A stretch of DNA of 39,268 nt from an uncultured Bacteroides sp. (GTDB taxonomy: Bacteria; Bacteroidota; Bacteroidia; Bacteroidales; Bacteroidaceae): contig CAUHML010000028.1 in assembly GCA_959606905.1 (NCBI GenBank), positions 1 to 39,268 on the forward strand, given 5' to 3'. The translations under genes were made by a program, and so were the position numbers. The notes under the pieces were generated by a model. The model made no database searches and was not told the origin of the DNA. It saw only the letters and a list, made by a program, of their open reading frames with translations. Below, one piece after another: positions 1 through 9,541 of this stretch; position 1 is the first letter of the stretch, and every line of letters begins with the position of its first letter.

Positions 1-35
1 AATAACAATTTAACTAACTGAATCAGCTAGTGATT

Positions 36-365
36 TCAACTACTGATTCGCATTACTAATGAAGCTGATACAGAAACAAGTAAACTCTGACTAAAACTGA
101 GTCCATTATCTCTTCCCCATCTATAGCCACCTCCATCAGCACTTCCAATCCGCTTAAACCAACCACCTAGGGTAGCCCAGAAGCCGCGTGTTTGCGGATT
201 TAAAGGAATAGAAATATCAGGTTTAATATCACGAACGTATTGAATAAGTTCTTTCATTTGAACTTCTTCAACGCTTTCTGATTCCAGTCTATCAATCTCA
301 CTATTTGCACAAGAATACATAAAAAATATTGCGACTATGGCAAAAAAGAAGATAAAGTTTTTCAT
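36..365 (-). CDS. Small putative lipoprotein
   Basis: A 109-residue protein of unknown function. The start is placed at the ATG at 365 because it opens a lipoprotein signal peptide: Lys at position 2, a Phe/Ile/Ala-rich core, then the lipobox-like Met-Tyr-Ser-Cys with Cys19. An upstream in-frame ATG at 410 would put 15 poor residues in front of this signal. The mature part has an acidic region (residues 22-40) and then a Trp/Gly-rich tail containing GFWATLGGWFKR and ADGGGYRWGRDNG. No enzymatic motif is visible. It diverges from the gene starting at 412, with only 46 bp between the two starts. A small envelope-associated protein is the most that can be said. Confidence 0.55.
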   Translation of the reverse strand: MKNFIFFFAIVAIFFMYSCANSEIDRLESESVEEVQMKELIQYVRDIKPDISIPLNPQTRGFWATLGGWFKRIGSADGGGYRWGRDNGLSFSQSLLVSVSASLVMRISS

Positions 366-411
366 AATATTGCATTTTTTATTAAATTTGCTGTATAAAA
401 AAAATAACATT

Positions 412-1149
412 ATGGGAAAATATTTAGTCCTTTTTTATTTCATTTTATGCGTTTTCTCCGCTCATGCACAATATTGCCGTATTCAGAAAGGAATGACTGC
501 TTATTATATAACTCAAGATTTAAAGAAAAACAAGACGTTAAAAGACACATCTTATATTGCGGATGTAGTCGATAAAGGGGATAGATTAATCATAAAAGAA
601 GTATTTCATGGTGACCTGTATGATTCTCAAGCTGTAAAAGATGGTACTAACATTCAATTTCGTATTTACTATAAGAATCAAGGAATTACTGAATATATTA
701 TTTTGGATAGTAAATCTGAAAATGAATCAATGAAAAAATATATATATTCAAAGTATTCCCAGAATCAACTAAAAGAAGCGGAACATGAATATCAACAATA
801 TTCAAAATTCAGCCATTGTGAAGGACGAATTAGCATCCCTTTGAAAGAAAATGCCAATATAGGAGAAAAGATACCTCCATGCAGTTATTCTCAAAAAACA
901 GGCATCATAAACATGAAAGCTTCTCTAAAAGGGAAGTATTTGGGAAGGGATAACATACATACCCCTTCAGGAAATTATGATTGCATTAAAATATACACAG
1001 AAAGCAAAGGAAAAATAATGTTTGTTTCCGAATCAGAGTATTCGATAGATTGGTATGCTAAAAATGTCGGATTAGTAAAATCAGAAACCGTTACAAAAAA
1101 AGGAAAAGTTTTATTATCGACTCTTTTATATGCCATTAAACAACAATAG
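412..1149 (+). CDS. Exported protein of unknown function, possibly DUF3108/TapB-like
   Basis: A 245-residue protein. The ATG at 412 is preferred over one at 337 because it begins a clean Sec signal peptide (MGKYLVLFYFILCVFSAHAQ, cleavage after the AHA). The mature protein is Lys/Tyr-rich and predicted mainly beta. The C-terminal third (residues about 175-240) contains GNYDCIKIYTESKG and DWYAKNVGLVKSE, a pattern I associate with Bacteroidota exported DUF3108-like/TapB proteins: a beta-sheet that ends with a statement of 'path without side chain catalysis'. That resemblance comes from memory and is weak. There are no catalytic motifs. It is probably monocistronic, since 251 bp separate it from the next gene. 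Confidence 0.5.
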   Translation: MGKYLVLFYFILCVFSAHAQYCRIQKGMTAYYITQDLKKNKTLKDTSYIADVVDKGDRLIIKEVFHGDLYDSQAVKDGTNIQFRIYYKNQGITEYIILDSKSENESMKKYIYSKYSQNQLKEAEHEYQQYSKFSHCEGRISIPLKENANIGEKIPPCSYSQKTGIINMKASLKGKYLGRDNIHTPSGNYDCIKIYTESKGKIMFVSESEYSIDWYAKNVGLVKSETVTKKGKVLLSTLLYAIKQQ

Positions 1150-1345
1150 GCTTATCACGCAACAAACAAATACCACAATATATCACTCCAAAAATAAGAA
1201 GCCTTATCAAATCATCGTCGTATATTTGTGGTGATTATTATTTAATGACCATTAAGTTAGCATTGATATGAAATCCGAGCCAGTATCTTTTTGCTCGAAA
1301 AGAAGAGCGAAACTTTACATAAAGAATTAAATGATTATAAAATAA

Positions 1346-1385
1346 CTTTCAAAGGATTGTCTTTGAAAGATATATAGTACTTTTG
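1346..1385 (+). promoter_or_regulatory. Promoter of the TPR/beta-barrel operon with an overlapping dyad
   Basis: TACTTTTG at 1378-1385 matches the Bacteroides -7 box TAnnTTTG, and ATTG at 1356-1359 sits 18 bp upstream as a weak -33 box. A perfect 9-bp inverted repeat, CTTTCAAAG (1346-1354) and CTTTGAAAG (1361-1369) with a 6-bp spacer, brackets the -33 element. The start codon at 1401 is only 15 bp past the -7 box, so the mRNA leader would be about 10 nt or less. A second TAnnTTTG match (TATATTTG, 1221-1228) lies further upstream without a recognisable -33 box. Confidence 0.5.
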
Positions 1386-1400
1386 CATAAACACCCGATT

Positions 1401-4400
1401 ATGAAAAAAGAAATTACTAGACTCATTTGTGCCGCCATCTGCTGCACGCCCATTATAGGATTTGCCCAGACAGGTGATAAGTTCACTTCGACTGACAACC
1501 TTTATAAAGAAGGGAAAGAACTTTTCCAGGAAAGAAATTATGCAGCTGCTCTGCCGGCATTGAAAGCATTTGTAAAACAAAAACCTGCAGCCAGCCTTCT
1601 TCAGGACGCAGAGTATATGCTGGTCAGTTCGGCTTACGAACTGAAAGACAAAAACCGCATCGAACTCCTCCGCAAATATCTCGACCGTTATCCTGATACT
1701 CCATACGCTAACCGCATTTATGCGCTGTTAGCCTCCTGCTATTTCTACGAAGGAAAATATGATGAAGCACTGGCACTCTTCAACTCTGCCGACCTTGATT
1801 TGCTAGGTAATGAAGAGCGGGACGACTGCACCTACCAACTGGCTACCTGTTATCTGAAAACCGATAATCTACGAGAAGCAGCCATCTGGTTTGAAACTTT
1901 GCGTGCCAACAGCCCCAAATACGCCAAAGATTGTGATTACTATCTTTCCTACATCCGCTATACACAAAAACGTTATACTGAAGCGTTGAAAGGCTTCCTC
2001 CCCTTACAGGACGACTCAAAATACAAAGCACTCGTCCCTTATTATATAGCCGAAATTTATACGCAGCTCAAAAACTATGATAAGGCACAAATTGTAGCAC
2101 AAAACTACCTGTCAGCCTACCCGAATAACGAGCACGCAGCAGAAATGTACCGTATTCTGGGAGATGCCTATTACCATTTCGGACAATATCACCAAGCCGT
2201 AGAAGCATTCAACAATTACCTGAATAAGGATCGCTCGGCTCCCCGCCGCGATGCCCTTTATATGCTGGGTCTCTCCTACTACCAAACAAAAGTCTACTCC
2301 AAAGCAGCCGAAACATTAGGTAAGGTGACAACTGACAACGATGCCCTTACCCAAAATGCATATCTCCACATGGGACTCTCTTATCTGCAACTGGCAGAGA
2401 AAAACAAAGCACGCATGGCTTTTGAACAGGCAGCCGCCTCCAATGCTAATATGCAAATCAAGGAACAGGCAGCTTACAATTATGCTCTTTGTCTGCACGA
2501 GACTTCTTTCTCCGCTTTCGGCGAATCAGTTACTGCCTTCGAGAAATTCCTGAATGAATTTCCGACTTCTCCATACGCTGAAAAAGTCAGCAGCTACCTG
2601 GTAGAAGTTTACATGAATACACGTAGCTACGATGCAGCTTTGAAATCAATCGACCGGATTGCCAAACCAAGCGCGCAAATATTGGAAGCCAAACAAAAGA
2701 TACTGTTCCAATTAGGAACTCAATCTTTCGCTAACGCCGACTTCGAACAAGCTCTGAAATATCTGAACCAATCCATTGCCATCGGACAATACAATCGTCA
2801 GACCAAGGCAGACGCTTACTATTGGTGCGGAGAATCCTATTACCGTCTAAACCGAATGGTAGAAGCCGCACGTGATTTTAATGCTTATCTGCAACTCACC
2901 ACCCAACCCAATAACGAAATGTATGCGCTTGCCAATTATAACTTAGGGTATATCGCTTTCCACCGGAAAGACTATACGCAAGCAAGCAATTACTTCCAAA
3001 AATACATTCAACTGGAGAAAGGCGAAAATGCAACCGCACTTGCCGATGCATACAATCGTATTGGTGACTGCCACCTGCATGTACGTAACTTTGAAGAAGC
3101 CAAACAGTATTATTCGCAAGCCGAACAGATGAATACTTCTTCCGGAGATTATTCTTTCTATCAGCTGGCTCTTGTATCCGGTCTGCAGAAAGACTATACC
3201 GGTAAGATAACCTTGCTGAACCGTCTGGTAGGAAAGTACCCTGCTTCTCCTTATGCTGTAAACGCTATTTACGAGAAAGGCCGTTCTTATGTTCTCATGG
3301 ATAACAACAACCAAGCCATTACTTCTTTCAAAGAATTGCTTACTAAATATCCTGAAAGTCCGGTCAGCAGGAAAGCTGCCGCCGAAATCGGATTATTATA
3401 TTACCAAAAAGGAGATTACAACCAAGCAATCGAAGCCTACAAACAGGTTATCGAAAAATATCCGGGTAGTGAAGAAGCCCGCCTTGCCATGCGTGATTTG
3501 AAATCTATTTATGTGGATCTCAACCGCATCGACGAATTTGCTGCTTTAGCAAATGCCATGCCGGGACACATCCGTTTCGATGCTAACGAACAAGACTCGC
3601 TTACGTATGCCGCCGCAGAAAAGATTTATGCACGAGGCAGAATGGAAGAAGCCAAAACAAGCCTCAACAAATACCTGCAAACTTTCCCGGAAGGAGCCTT
3701 CAGCCTGAACGCACATTATTATCTCTGCCTGATCGGAAACGAGCAGAAGAATTATGATATGATTCTTCTCCATTCCGGTAAGTTGTTGGAATATCCAAAC
3801 AATCCGTTTGCAGAAGAAGCACTGATCTTGCGTGCTGAAGTGCAATTCAACCAGCAAAATATGGCTGAAGCATTGGCTAGCTACAAAATGCTGAAAGAAA
3901 AAGCAACCAACGTAGAGCGCCGCCAACTTGCTGAAACGGGTATTCTGCGTTGCGCCTTCCTATTGCGAGATGACATAGAAACCATCCATGCAGCTACCGA
4001 CTTGCTTGCAGAGGCCAAACTTAGTCCGGAGCTAAGAAATGAAGCTCTTTATTACCGTGCTAAAGCCTACACCAAGCAAAAGGCTGACAAGAAAGCAATG
4101 GAAGACTATCGTGAACTGGCCAAAGACACACGTAACTCTTACGGTGCCGAAGCTAAATATCAGGTTGCACAATCCCTCTACGACGCAAAAGAATATGCCG
4201 CTGCAGAGAAAGAGTTGCTCAACTATATAGAACAGAGTACGCCACATGCTTATTGGCTAGCGCGCAGTTTTATCCTTCTATCCGACGTTTATCATGCTAC
4301 GGGTAAAGATCTGGACGCACGCCAATATCTGCTAAGTCTGCAACAGAATTATCAAGGGAATGACGATATTGAAAGCATGATTGAAAGCAGACTTAGTAAA

Positions 4401-4418
4401 TTGAAAGTTGAGAATTGA
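1401..4418 (+). CDS. Large periplasmic tetratricopeptide-repeat protein
   Basis: A 1005-residue protein that is almost entirely TPR-like helical hairpins. It starts with a Sec signal peptide (MKKEITRLICAAICCTPIIGFAQ). Repeats with the TPR signature (A at position 8, Y/F at 11, A at 20, P at 32) run from about residue 30 to the C-terminus, for example in segments with YYQKGDYNQAIEAYKQVIEKYP and KYDEALALFNSADL. Such proteins are protein-interaction scaffolds in the periplasm. The next gene, an outer-membrane beta-barrel, follows after 20 bp, so the two are co-transcribed and probably act together at the outer membrane. A TTG 18 bp upstream was not used because the ATG gives the correct signal peptide. 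There is no enzymatic domain. Confidence 0.85.
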   Translation: MKKEITRLICAAICCTPIIGFAQTGDKFTSTDNLYKEGKELFQERNYAAALPALKAFVKQKPAASLLQDAEYMLVSSAYELKDKNRIELLRKYLDRYPDTPYANRIYALLASCYFYEGKYDEALALFNSADLDLLGNEERDDCTYQLATCYLKTDNLREAAIWFETLRANSPKYAKDCDYYLSYIRYTQKRYTEALKGFLPLQDDSKYKALVPYYIAEIYTQLKNYDKAQIVAQNYLSAYPNNEHAAEMYRILGDAYYHFGQYHQAVEAFNNYLNKDRSAPRRDALYMLGLSYYQTKVYSKAAETLGKVTTDNDALTQNAYLHMGLSYLQLAEKNKARMAFEQAAASNANMQIKEQAAYNYALCLHETSFSAFGESVTAFEKFLNEFPTSPYAEKVSSYLVEVYMNTRSYDAALKSIDRIAKPSAQILEAKQKILFQLGTQSFANADFEQALKYLNQSIAIGQYNRQTKADAYYWCGESYYRLNRMVEAARDFNAYLQLTTQPNNEMYALANYNLGYIAFHRKDYTQASNYFQKYIQLEKGENATALADAYNRIGDCHLHVRNFEEAKQYYSQAEQMNTSSGDYSFYQLALVSGLQKDYTGKITLLNRLVGKYPASPYAVNAIYEKGRSYVLMDNNNQAITSFKELLTKYPESPVSRKAAAEIGLLYYQKGDYNQAIEAYKQVIEKYPGSEEARLAMRDLKSIYVDLNRIDEFAALANAMPGHIRFDANEQDSLTYAAAEKIYARGRMEEAKTSLNKYLQTFPEGAFSLNAHYYLCLIGNEQKNYDMILLHSGKLLEYPNNPFAEEALILRAEVQFNQQNMAEALASYKMLKEKATNVERRQLAETGILRCAFLLRDDIETIHAATDLLAEAKLSPELRNEALYYRAKAYTKQKADKKAMEDYRELAKDTRNSYGAEAKYQVAQSLYDAKEYAAAEKELLNYIEQSTPHAYWLARSFILLSDVYHATGKDLDARQYLLSLQQNYQGNDDIESMIESRLSKLKVEN

Positions 4419-4438
4419 GAATAAAAAAATAGAAAAGT

Positions 4439-6160
4439 ATGAAACGATCTCATTATATAATAGGAGGACTCGCATTGGCAATCTCAATGCCATCCTGCCT
4501 TCAAGCCCAAACCACCCAACCGAAGGATACAACAATGACCCGCACGGTCGTTGTGGAACAAGAATATAACCCGGACATTATGGACGCCTCGAAAGTAAAC
4601 GTCCTGCCTAAAGTAGAAGAACCGACAGTGAGCAAGAAAGAAGTAGAGTATGCTACAACATTCTTTCCGGCCACTTCCGTTCCGGCAGGCCTGATGCGCC
4701 CCTATACCGGAAAAGAAGTTCAACCCGGCACTACCCCGGGATATGTACGTGCCGGATATGGTAATTATGGCAATTTGGATGTTCTTGCCAATTATCTATT
4801 CCGTCTGTCGCAGAAAGACAAATTGAATGTACGTTTCCAAATGGATGGAATGGATGGTAAACTAACGCTTCCTTTCACAGACTCCGAAAAATGGAATGCA
4901 TTTTATTATCGCACACGCGCAAATGTAGATTACACACACCAATTTAATAAACTGGATTTAAATATTGCCGGAAACTTCGGATTGAGCAACTTCAACTTCC
5001 AACCGGAAAGCGTAAACAGCAAGCAGAAATTCACATCCGGTGACTTCCATGCGGGCATTCATTTCACTGATGAGACTGCACCACTACGTTTCAACGCAGA
5101 AACAAATCTGTTGATGTATGAACGTCAGCACAACATGTTCAATGAATCTGAAGCCAATACAGGTATCAAGGAAACAATCATACGCACTAAAGGCGATGTC
5201 ACGGGAGCTATCGGCGACCAACAATTAATAACTATCGCTTTGGAAATGAACAATCTTCTCTACAACGGATATACAAAGAATGTTTCCACCGGAGATGAAT
5301 ACTTCAAAAACTACACAACGCTTCTTTTAAATCCATATTACGAACTGGATAATGATGACTGGAAATTGCATATCGGAGCCAATGTAGATTTATCTTTCGG
5401 ATTTGATAAGTCTTTCCGTATTTCACCCGATATCACTGCACAGTATATTTTTTCTGATAGCTACATTGTTTATGCAAAAGCAACCGGCGGTAAGCAATTG
5501 AATGATTTCCGCAGATTAGAAAGTATCTGTCCTTACGGTGAACTGCCGGAGGCAAATACCACTGCCACTTTGGGATACGTACAACGTCCTTATGATACTT
5601 ACGAGCAAATCAACGGTAGTATCGGATTCAAAGCAAGCCCTTATCCGGGACTTTGGTTCAACGTGTTCGGTGGTTATCAGAATCTAAAGAACGACTTATC
5701 TTATTTAGGTTTTGACCCAAGTAATATTCATTCAGGTTCTTATCTTTCTTTTGCTCAAGATAATACAGAAAATCTCTACCTTGGCGGTGAAATCAGTTAC
5801 GATTACAAAGATATCCTCGGAATATCAGCTAAATATACTTACCGTAATTGGGACAGCAAAACAGAGGAATATCTGTTGGCTGTGAAACCAGTCAGTGAAA
5901 TGTCTTTCAATGTACGTATTCATCCGATCTCTGCTCTTAACATAAATCTAGGTTATGATTACATCAGCCGGAAAGAAGTGAAAGAATATGCAAAAATGAC
6001 CGCAATTAATGATTTGCATATCGGAGCCAGCTATAATGTATTCAAAGGAGTATCCGTTTATGCTCAAATACATAACCTGCTGAACAAGAAATATCAATAT
6101 TATTTAGGTTATCCTACGGAAGGATTCAATTTCTTAGGAGGATTGAGTTTCCGGTTCTAA
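4439..6160 (+). CDS. Outer-membrane beta-barrel protein, TonB-receptor-like without plug
   Basis: A 573-residue exported protein. The signal region is MKRSHYIIGGLALAISMPSCLQAQ; cleavage after LQA is likely, although MPSC could also be read as a lipobox. The mature N-terminus has a Thr/Val-rich segment (TRTVVVEQEYNPDIMDASKV), and from about residue 95 to the end alternating aromatic/hydrophobic strands of a beta-barrel are visible. The last residues, GGLSFRF, end in the aromatic beta-signal used by BAM. Near the C-terminus, VYAQIHNLLNKKYQYYLGYP resembles the last strands of TonB-dependent receptors, but at this length there is no room for a full plug domain. Co-transcribed with the TPR gene upstream. 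Transported substrate unknown. Confidence 0.75.
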   Translation: MKRSHYIIGGLALAISMPSCLQAQTTQPKDTTMTRTVVVEQEYNPDIMDASKVNVLPKVEEPTVSKKEVEYATTFFPATSVPAGLMRPYTGKEVQPGTTPGYVRAGYGNYGNLDVLANYLFRLSQKDKLNVRFQMDGMDGKLTLPFTDSEKWNAFYYRTRANVDYTHQFNKLDLNIAGNFGLSNFNFQPESVNSKQKFTSGDFHAGIHFTDETAPLRFNAETNLLMYERQHNMFNESEANTGIKETIIRTKGDVTGAIGDQQLITIALEMNNLLYNGYTKNVSTGDEYFKNYTTLLLNPYYELDNDDWKLHIGANVDLSFGFDKSFRISPDITAQYIFSDSYIVYAKATGGKQLNDFRRLESICPYGELPEANTTATLGYVQRPYDTYEQINGSIGFKASPYPGLWFNVFGGYQNLKNDLSYLGFDPSNIHSGSYLSFAQDNTENLYLGGEISYDYKDILGISAKYTYRNWDSKTEEYLLAVKPVSEMSFNVRIHPISALNINLGYDYISRKEVKEYAKMTAINDLHIGASYNVFKGVSVYAQIHNLLNKKYQYYLGYPTEGFNFLGGLSFRF

Positions 6161-6214
6161 AGTTTATCAATAAATCACAGTAACAGTTATAACACGAGAC
6201 ACTCATCTCATAAA

Positions 6215-6250
6215 AAAGAGGGCATCTCCCATAGGGATGATGTCCTCTTT
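6215..6250. terminator. Bidirectional intrinsic terminator between convergent genes
   Basis: AAAGAGGGCATC at 6215-6226 pairs with GATGTCCTCTTT at 6239-6250 (one G-U pair), and TCCC/GGGA can extend the stem inside the loop. Six A residues flank it on the left, giving a T-run for minus-strand transcripts arriving from the GH97 gene. On the plus strand it ends in CTCTTT, so it can also stop the operon ending at 6160. Confidence 0.75.
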
Positions 6251-6276
6251 CAAACCAAAAACTTAATCTTCAATTA

Positions 6277-8277
6277 TTATTTTGTTATCCTCACAACAAA
6301 CCCACCACCAGGAGCCATGTGTAAATTCAACTTCTTATTGGCTGATACGCGGATCACTTCACGCTTATAGTCTTTCCCAACACGATCGGCATTGATACCA
6401 TCTCTAAATATTTCTGCATTGAACTCACCATCACCCAAGAAAGACAGATCGACTTCAACATCACGCTCTTTCCAGTCGGTCAATCCACCCACATACCAGA
6501 TACCGTCTTTCTCACGTGCCATTACAATATGTTCGCCTACTTTTCCGCTTATTGGAAGTGTCTGATTCCATACAGTAGGAATGGCAGCGATAAACTTCGT
6601 ACATTCTTCCTCTTTCAGATAATTAGTAGGTGCATCACACAGCATATTAATAGGAGAATCAAAAATAGTATACAATGCTAACTGACGGCAACGTGTACCC
6701 TGACTCATCGGTTCTGTATAGACAGCATGAAAGTTCTTCATGATTACGTTATTCATCGCTCCCTGTGTATAATCAAGTGGTCCGGCAACCATGCGGATGA
6801 AAGGAGCTGTCACATCATATATCACTTGATCTGTTCCCGGTTCTGCCCACTTCATTTCTTCCAGTCCATGGACACCCTCGAAATTGATCGTATTCGGATA
6901 AGTACGTTGCAAACCAGTCGGTTTGAACGTTCCATGGAGATCTATCAGCAATTTGTATTTTGCTCCGGTTTCAGCCGCTTTACGGTTAAACTCAACTACT
7001 TGTTGGTCGTCACGGTCCATAAAATCAATCTTGAAACCTTTGATTCCCATTGCGGCATAATGCTTACATACACGATCCATGTCTTTTTCAAAAGCACGAT
7101 AGCCCGCCCAAAGTATCAAATCTACATTTTTGCTTTTTGCATAGCTAATCAACTCTTTCAAATCGATTTCAGGAATCACCTCAAACAAATCCGCTTTACC
7201 CGGCACTGCCCATCCCTCATCCAATATCACATATTCGATACCGAATTTCGAGGCAAAGTCAATATAGTATTTATAAGTCTCATTGTTGATACCTGCGCGG
7301 AAATCCACGTTGTAGAGATTCCAGTCGTTCCACCAGTCCCAAGCCACTTTACCCGGTTTAATCCAAGAAAAATCTGTAAATTGTGCCGGAGTAGCCAGTT
7401 TATATACCATATCATTACAAAGCAGTTCTGCATCATCCTTGGCAATGACCATGACACGCCAGGGAAATGCTGTGTTTCCCTCCACTCTAGCAATATAAGG
7501 TTCACGAGATTTTACTACCCCTTTCAGTCCGCGAACTTCGTCTACTATCGTTTTCGGATAAGCTGCAAAGATTCCATCCAGAGAATATCCATGCTCACCA
7601 TGTTTCACATACATACCCGGATAGTTCATCAAATCGGCTTCAGTGATACAGATTTTTTTTCCGTTCTTTCCCTCGACCAAAACCGGTAAAAAGGCAATCT
7701 GTTCCTTATCCCATGCAGACAAGGCAGTTTCCAGATACGTATTTTGGAAAGAACTGTAGAAAGGATCTTTCTTGCCCTCGTTCATTCGGCCTTTCGGTGA
7801 AGCTACAAAAACTTTCGGATCATTCGGAAAACAGAAAGAAGCCTGCTCGCTTTCCACCATAAACGGCTTCTTCAGTTCAGAGACAAAACGATAGGCTGCA
7901 CCATCTTCATAAGCTCTGAACACCAAGCTATATCCTCCTTTAAAGTCAATGGTTAGTTCATTGAACTGGTCCTTGATTAATTTCTTCTTATAGATGGGAG
8001 GATAGATAGTCTCATTTACAGAACGGCGGCTGATCTTCTTTACTTTCGGATTGAGTCCGAAAGCTGTACCATCAGTTAGTTTCATGAAAATAGGAGATGG
8101 AGCCACCATCACATCGTTGTCGTGAAGAACGGAGTATTCCACATTCTTATCATTCACAATCACATTCACCTGCACTTTACCGGAAATGTCTTTCAGCTCG
8201 TACACTTTCTGTGCACAAATGGTTAAAGGTGCGATAGCCATTAGAACCGGCAAAAGTCTTTTCATCATACGTTTCAT
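6277..8277 (-). CDS. Glycoside hydrolase family 97, retaining alpha-galactosidase type
   Basis: A 666-residue periplasmic enzyme with a signal peptide (cleaved near ICA-Q, residues 21-23). It has an N-terminal beta-sandwich (about 25-290), a (beta/alpha)8 barrel (about 300-560; VAWDWWNDWN at the entrance) and a C-terminal beta domain. GH97 contains inverting alpha-glucosidases (SusB, Glu base) and retaining alpha-galactosidases with an Asp nucleophile, such as B. thetaiotaomicron BT1871 (Asp415, Glu470 as I recall). Here GFKIDFMD places Asp418 at the nucleophile position and HGLEE places Glu473 at the acid/base position. Both are offset by +3 from BT1871, so alpha-galactosidase is favoured. 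It lies 167 bp downstream of the protease gene at 8445 with no clear promoter of its own, and is probably the last gene of the GH3 unit. Confidence 0.88.
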   Translation of the reverse strand: MKRMMKRLLPVLMAIAPLTICAQKVYELKDISGKVQVNVIVNDKNVEYSVLHDNDVMVAPSPIFMKLTDGTAFGLNPKVKKISRRSVNETIYPPIYKKKLIKDQFNELTIDFKGGYSLVFRAYEDGAAYRFVSELKKPFMVESEQASFCFPNDPKVFVASPKGRMNEGKKDPFYSSFQNTYLETALSAWDKEQIAFLPVLVEGKNGKKICITEADLMNYPGMYVKHGEHGYSLDGIFAAYPKTIVDEVRGLKGVVKSREPYIARVEGNTAFPWRVMVIAKDDAELLCNDMVYKLATPAQFTDFSWIKPGKVAWDWWNDWNLYNVDFRAGINNETYKYYIDFASKFGIEYVILDEGWAVPGKADLFEVIPEIDLKELISYAKSKNVDLILWAGYRAFEKDMDRVCKHYAAMGIKGFKIDFMDRDDQQVVEFNRKAAETGAKYKLLIDLHGTFKPTGLQRTYPNTINFEGVHGLEEMKWAEPGTDQVIYDVTAPFIRMVAGPLDYTQGAMNNVIMKNFHAVYTEPMSQGTRCRQLALYTIFDSPINMLCDAPTNYLKEEECTKFIAAIPTVWNQTLPISGKVGEHIVMAREKDGIWYVGGLTDWKERDVEVDLSFLGDGEFNAEIFRDGINADRVGKDYKREVIRVSANKKLNLHMAPGGGFVVRITK

Positions 8278-8444
8278 AAACTAATACTTTTTGTATTTCA
8301 CACAGTTTTTTATTTACATATTTATCATAAGAGTACCGCTTGGCAGAGATAAAGGAGGAAGCTTAACAGGAAGAATTTCCTGCTAATAAAGCATTGAACA
8401 AGTGCTAAATAGCACCTTTCTTATCTCATTCGCGCTACCATTTT

Positions 8445-9533
8445 TTAGAAATCAATTGTCACCTGATAGGTATCCTTATTCTCAAAGAAGGTCTGTTGCA
8501 CCTCATATTCGGGAAGCCATACGTATTTTTTTTCCCCTTTATATTCGGCTTCGAGCAAGAAAGTGAACCAGCGGTTATAAGGCAATTCGTCGGTATGCAA
8601 AGGAGGTGCGGGGCTATCATATAAGTTGGAGACACCAGTTATCAGATATTCTCCTTTCTTATCCGTCTCATAAGTACGGTAAGGAGTAGCGATCAGATCA
8701 TTGAATTTTGCACGTGAACCATACAGATTCAGCTTTACCCCTTTTTGCTTTTTACCTTTCACTTTTACAGATACCTGTATGTTTTCGGGGAACATTTGTT
8801 TGAAGAATCCGTCGAAATCACGTCTCGGACATTTGGATTTGGCGGTGTGATTGATTATATGAACTGCATACGAGCTCCATTTATATGTTTTATAATGACT
8901 GTTCATCACACAAGAGTCAGGTTCATATTCGATATGGTTCACCGGATTGTTCTTTGCCCGGATTCTATCAGCATACAAGTCGGTTACCCCACGATAATGT
9001 CCGAACTCATGTGCCACTCCTCTATGAAAATAGTCGATACCAAACAGATCTTCATGTTCCGTCTTGCTACGGCTACGGCAAATTACCATATTCAGATCGT
9101 CCGCCCCACCGCCGCAATACCATCCTTTAGCCGATTCTTCATCGTCAAAATCAAGAATAGAATCTATAATCAGCAGTACATCGTGATTGGGAAAACCGGC
9201 ACTCTTCTGATAGATTTTCTCCAATTGGCGGGAGGAGCAGTCGTAAATCACCTGCAGATCCGGTATATAACGGAAATAGTAGTTGAAACGTCCATTGCCG
9301 GCTTTGTTCCAGAAGTCGTTCACTTGGTCGAAAAAAGCATTCAGCTTCGCTTGATAAGCTTCTTTACCTCCCCAATGCTCCACTCCGGCCTTATCGACAG
9401 CCACAAATACCCGGTATTCAATGGTGTCCAAAGATTGTTGAATCTGATTTTCCTCCAATGTCTTTGCCTCCATCCAAGAGAAGAAAGGCAATAGAGCGGG
9501 AAATATGAGCCATCTTTTCCAGTTGTTTTTCAT
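8445..9533 (-). CDS. Putative secreted metzincin-like zinc protease, paralogue 3
   Basis: A 362-residue exported protein with a signal peptide (residues 1-23, cleavage near MEA-K). The central region holds HEFGHYRGVTD: His175, Glu176, His179, Gly182 and Asp185, which fits the metzincin zinc signature HExxHxxGxxD. C-V-M at 208-210, about 25 residues later, matches a Met-turn. YCGGGADD (139-146) corresponds to the CGGGGA segment of the two paralogues at 17967 and 19066. Residues 250-362 look like an Ig/prealbumin-like beta domain. The gene begins 8 bp after the GH3 stop, so it is co-transcribed. Substrate unknown; the PUL context suggests the peptide part of a glycoprotein. It is the most divergent of the three. 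The fold assignment is an inference from motifs only. Confidence 0.68.
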   Translation of the reverse strand: MKNNWKRWLIFPALLPFFSWMEAKTLEENQIQQSLDTIEYRVFVAVDKAGVEHWGGKEAYQAKLNAFFDQVNDFWNKAGNGRFNYYFRYIPDLQVIYDCSSRQLEKIYQKSAGFPNHDVLLIIDSILDFDDEESAKGWYCGGGADDLNMVICRSRSKTEHEDLFGIDYFHRGVAHEFGHYRGVTDLYADRIRAKNNPVNHIEYEPDSCVMNSHYKTYKWSSYAVHIINHTAKSKCPRRDFDGFFKQMFPENIQVSVKVKGKKQKGVKLNLYGSRAKFNDLIATPYRTYETDKKGEYLITGVSNLYDSPAPPLHTDELPYNRWFTFLLEAEYKGEKKYVWLPEYEVQQTFFENKDTYQVTIDF

Positions 9534-9541
9534 ATTAGTTC

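Noticed and set aside
1148..1206. AGGCTT/AAGCCT inverted repeat after the 412-1149 gene
   Set aside because: Only 6 bp of stem around a loop of about 46 nt and no T-run; not convincing as a terminator.
1383..1400. TTG start six codons before the TPR gene's ATG
   Set aside because: It overlaps the -7 box and would spoil the signal peptide that begins at 1401.
6727..7689. A 320-codon open frame on the plus strand
   Set aside because: It lies wholly antisense to the GH97 gene, whose catalytic motifs are unmistakable. The translated product is Cys/His/Phe-rich with no domain signal.
8278..8444. Hairpins (CAGGAA/TTCCTG at 8367-8382 and GTGCTA/TAGCAC) between the protease and GH97 genes, considered as a terminator or a separate HTCS promoter
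   Set aside because: No T-run follows either hairpin and no TACGnnATT direct repeat or good TAnnTTTG box was found, so neither a terminator nor a fifth regulated promoter is supported.
8745..9494. A 249-codon open frame on the plus strand
   Set aside because: Antisense to the putative protease gene, with no recognisable domain and no promoter.
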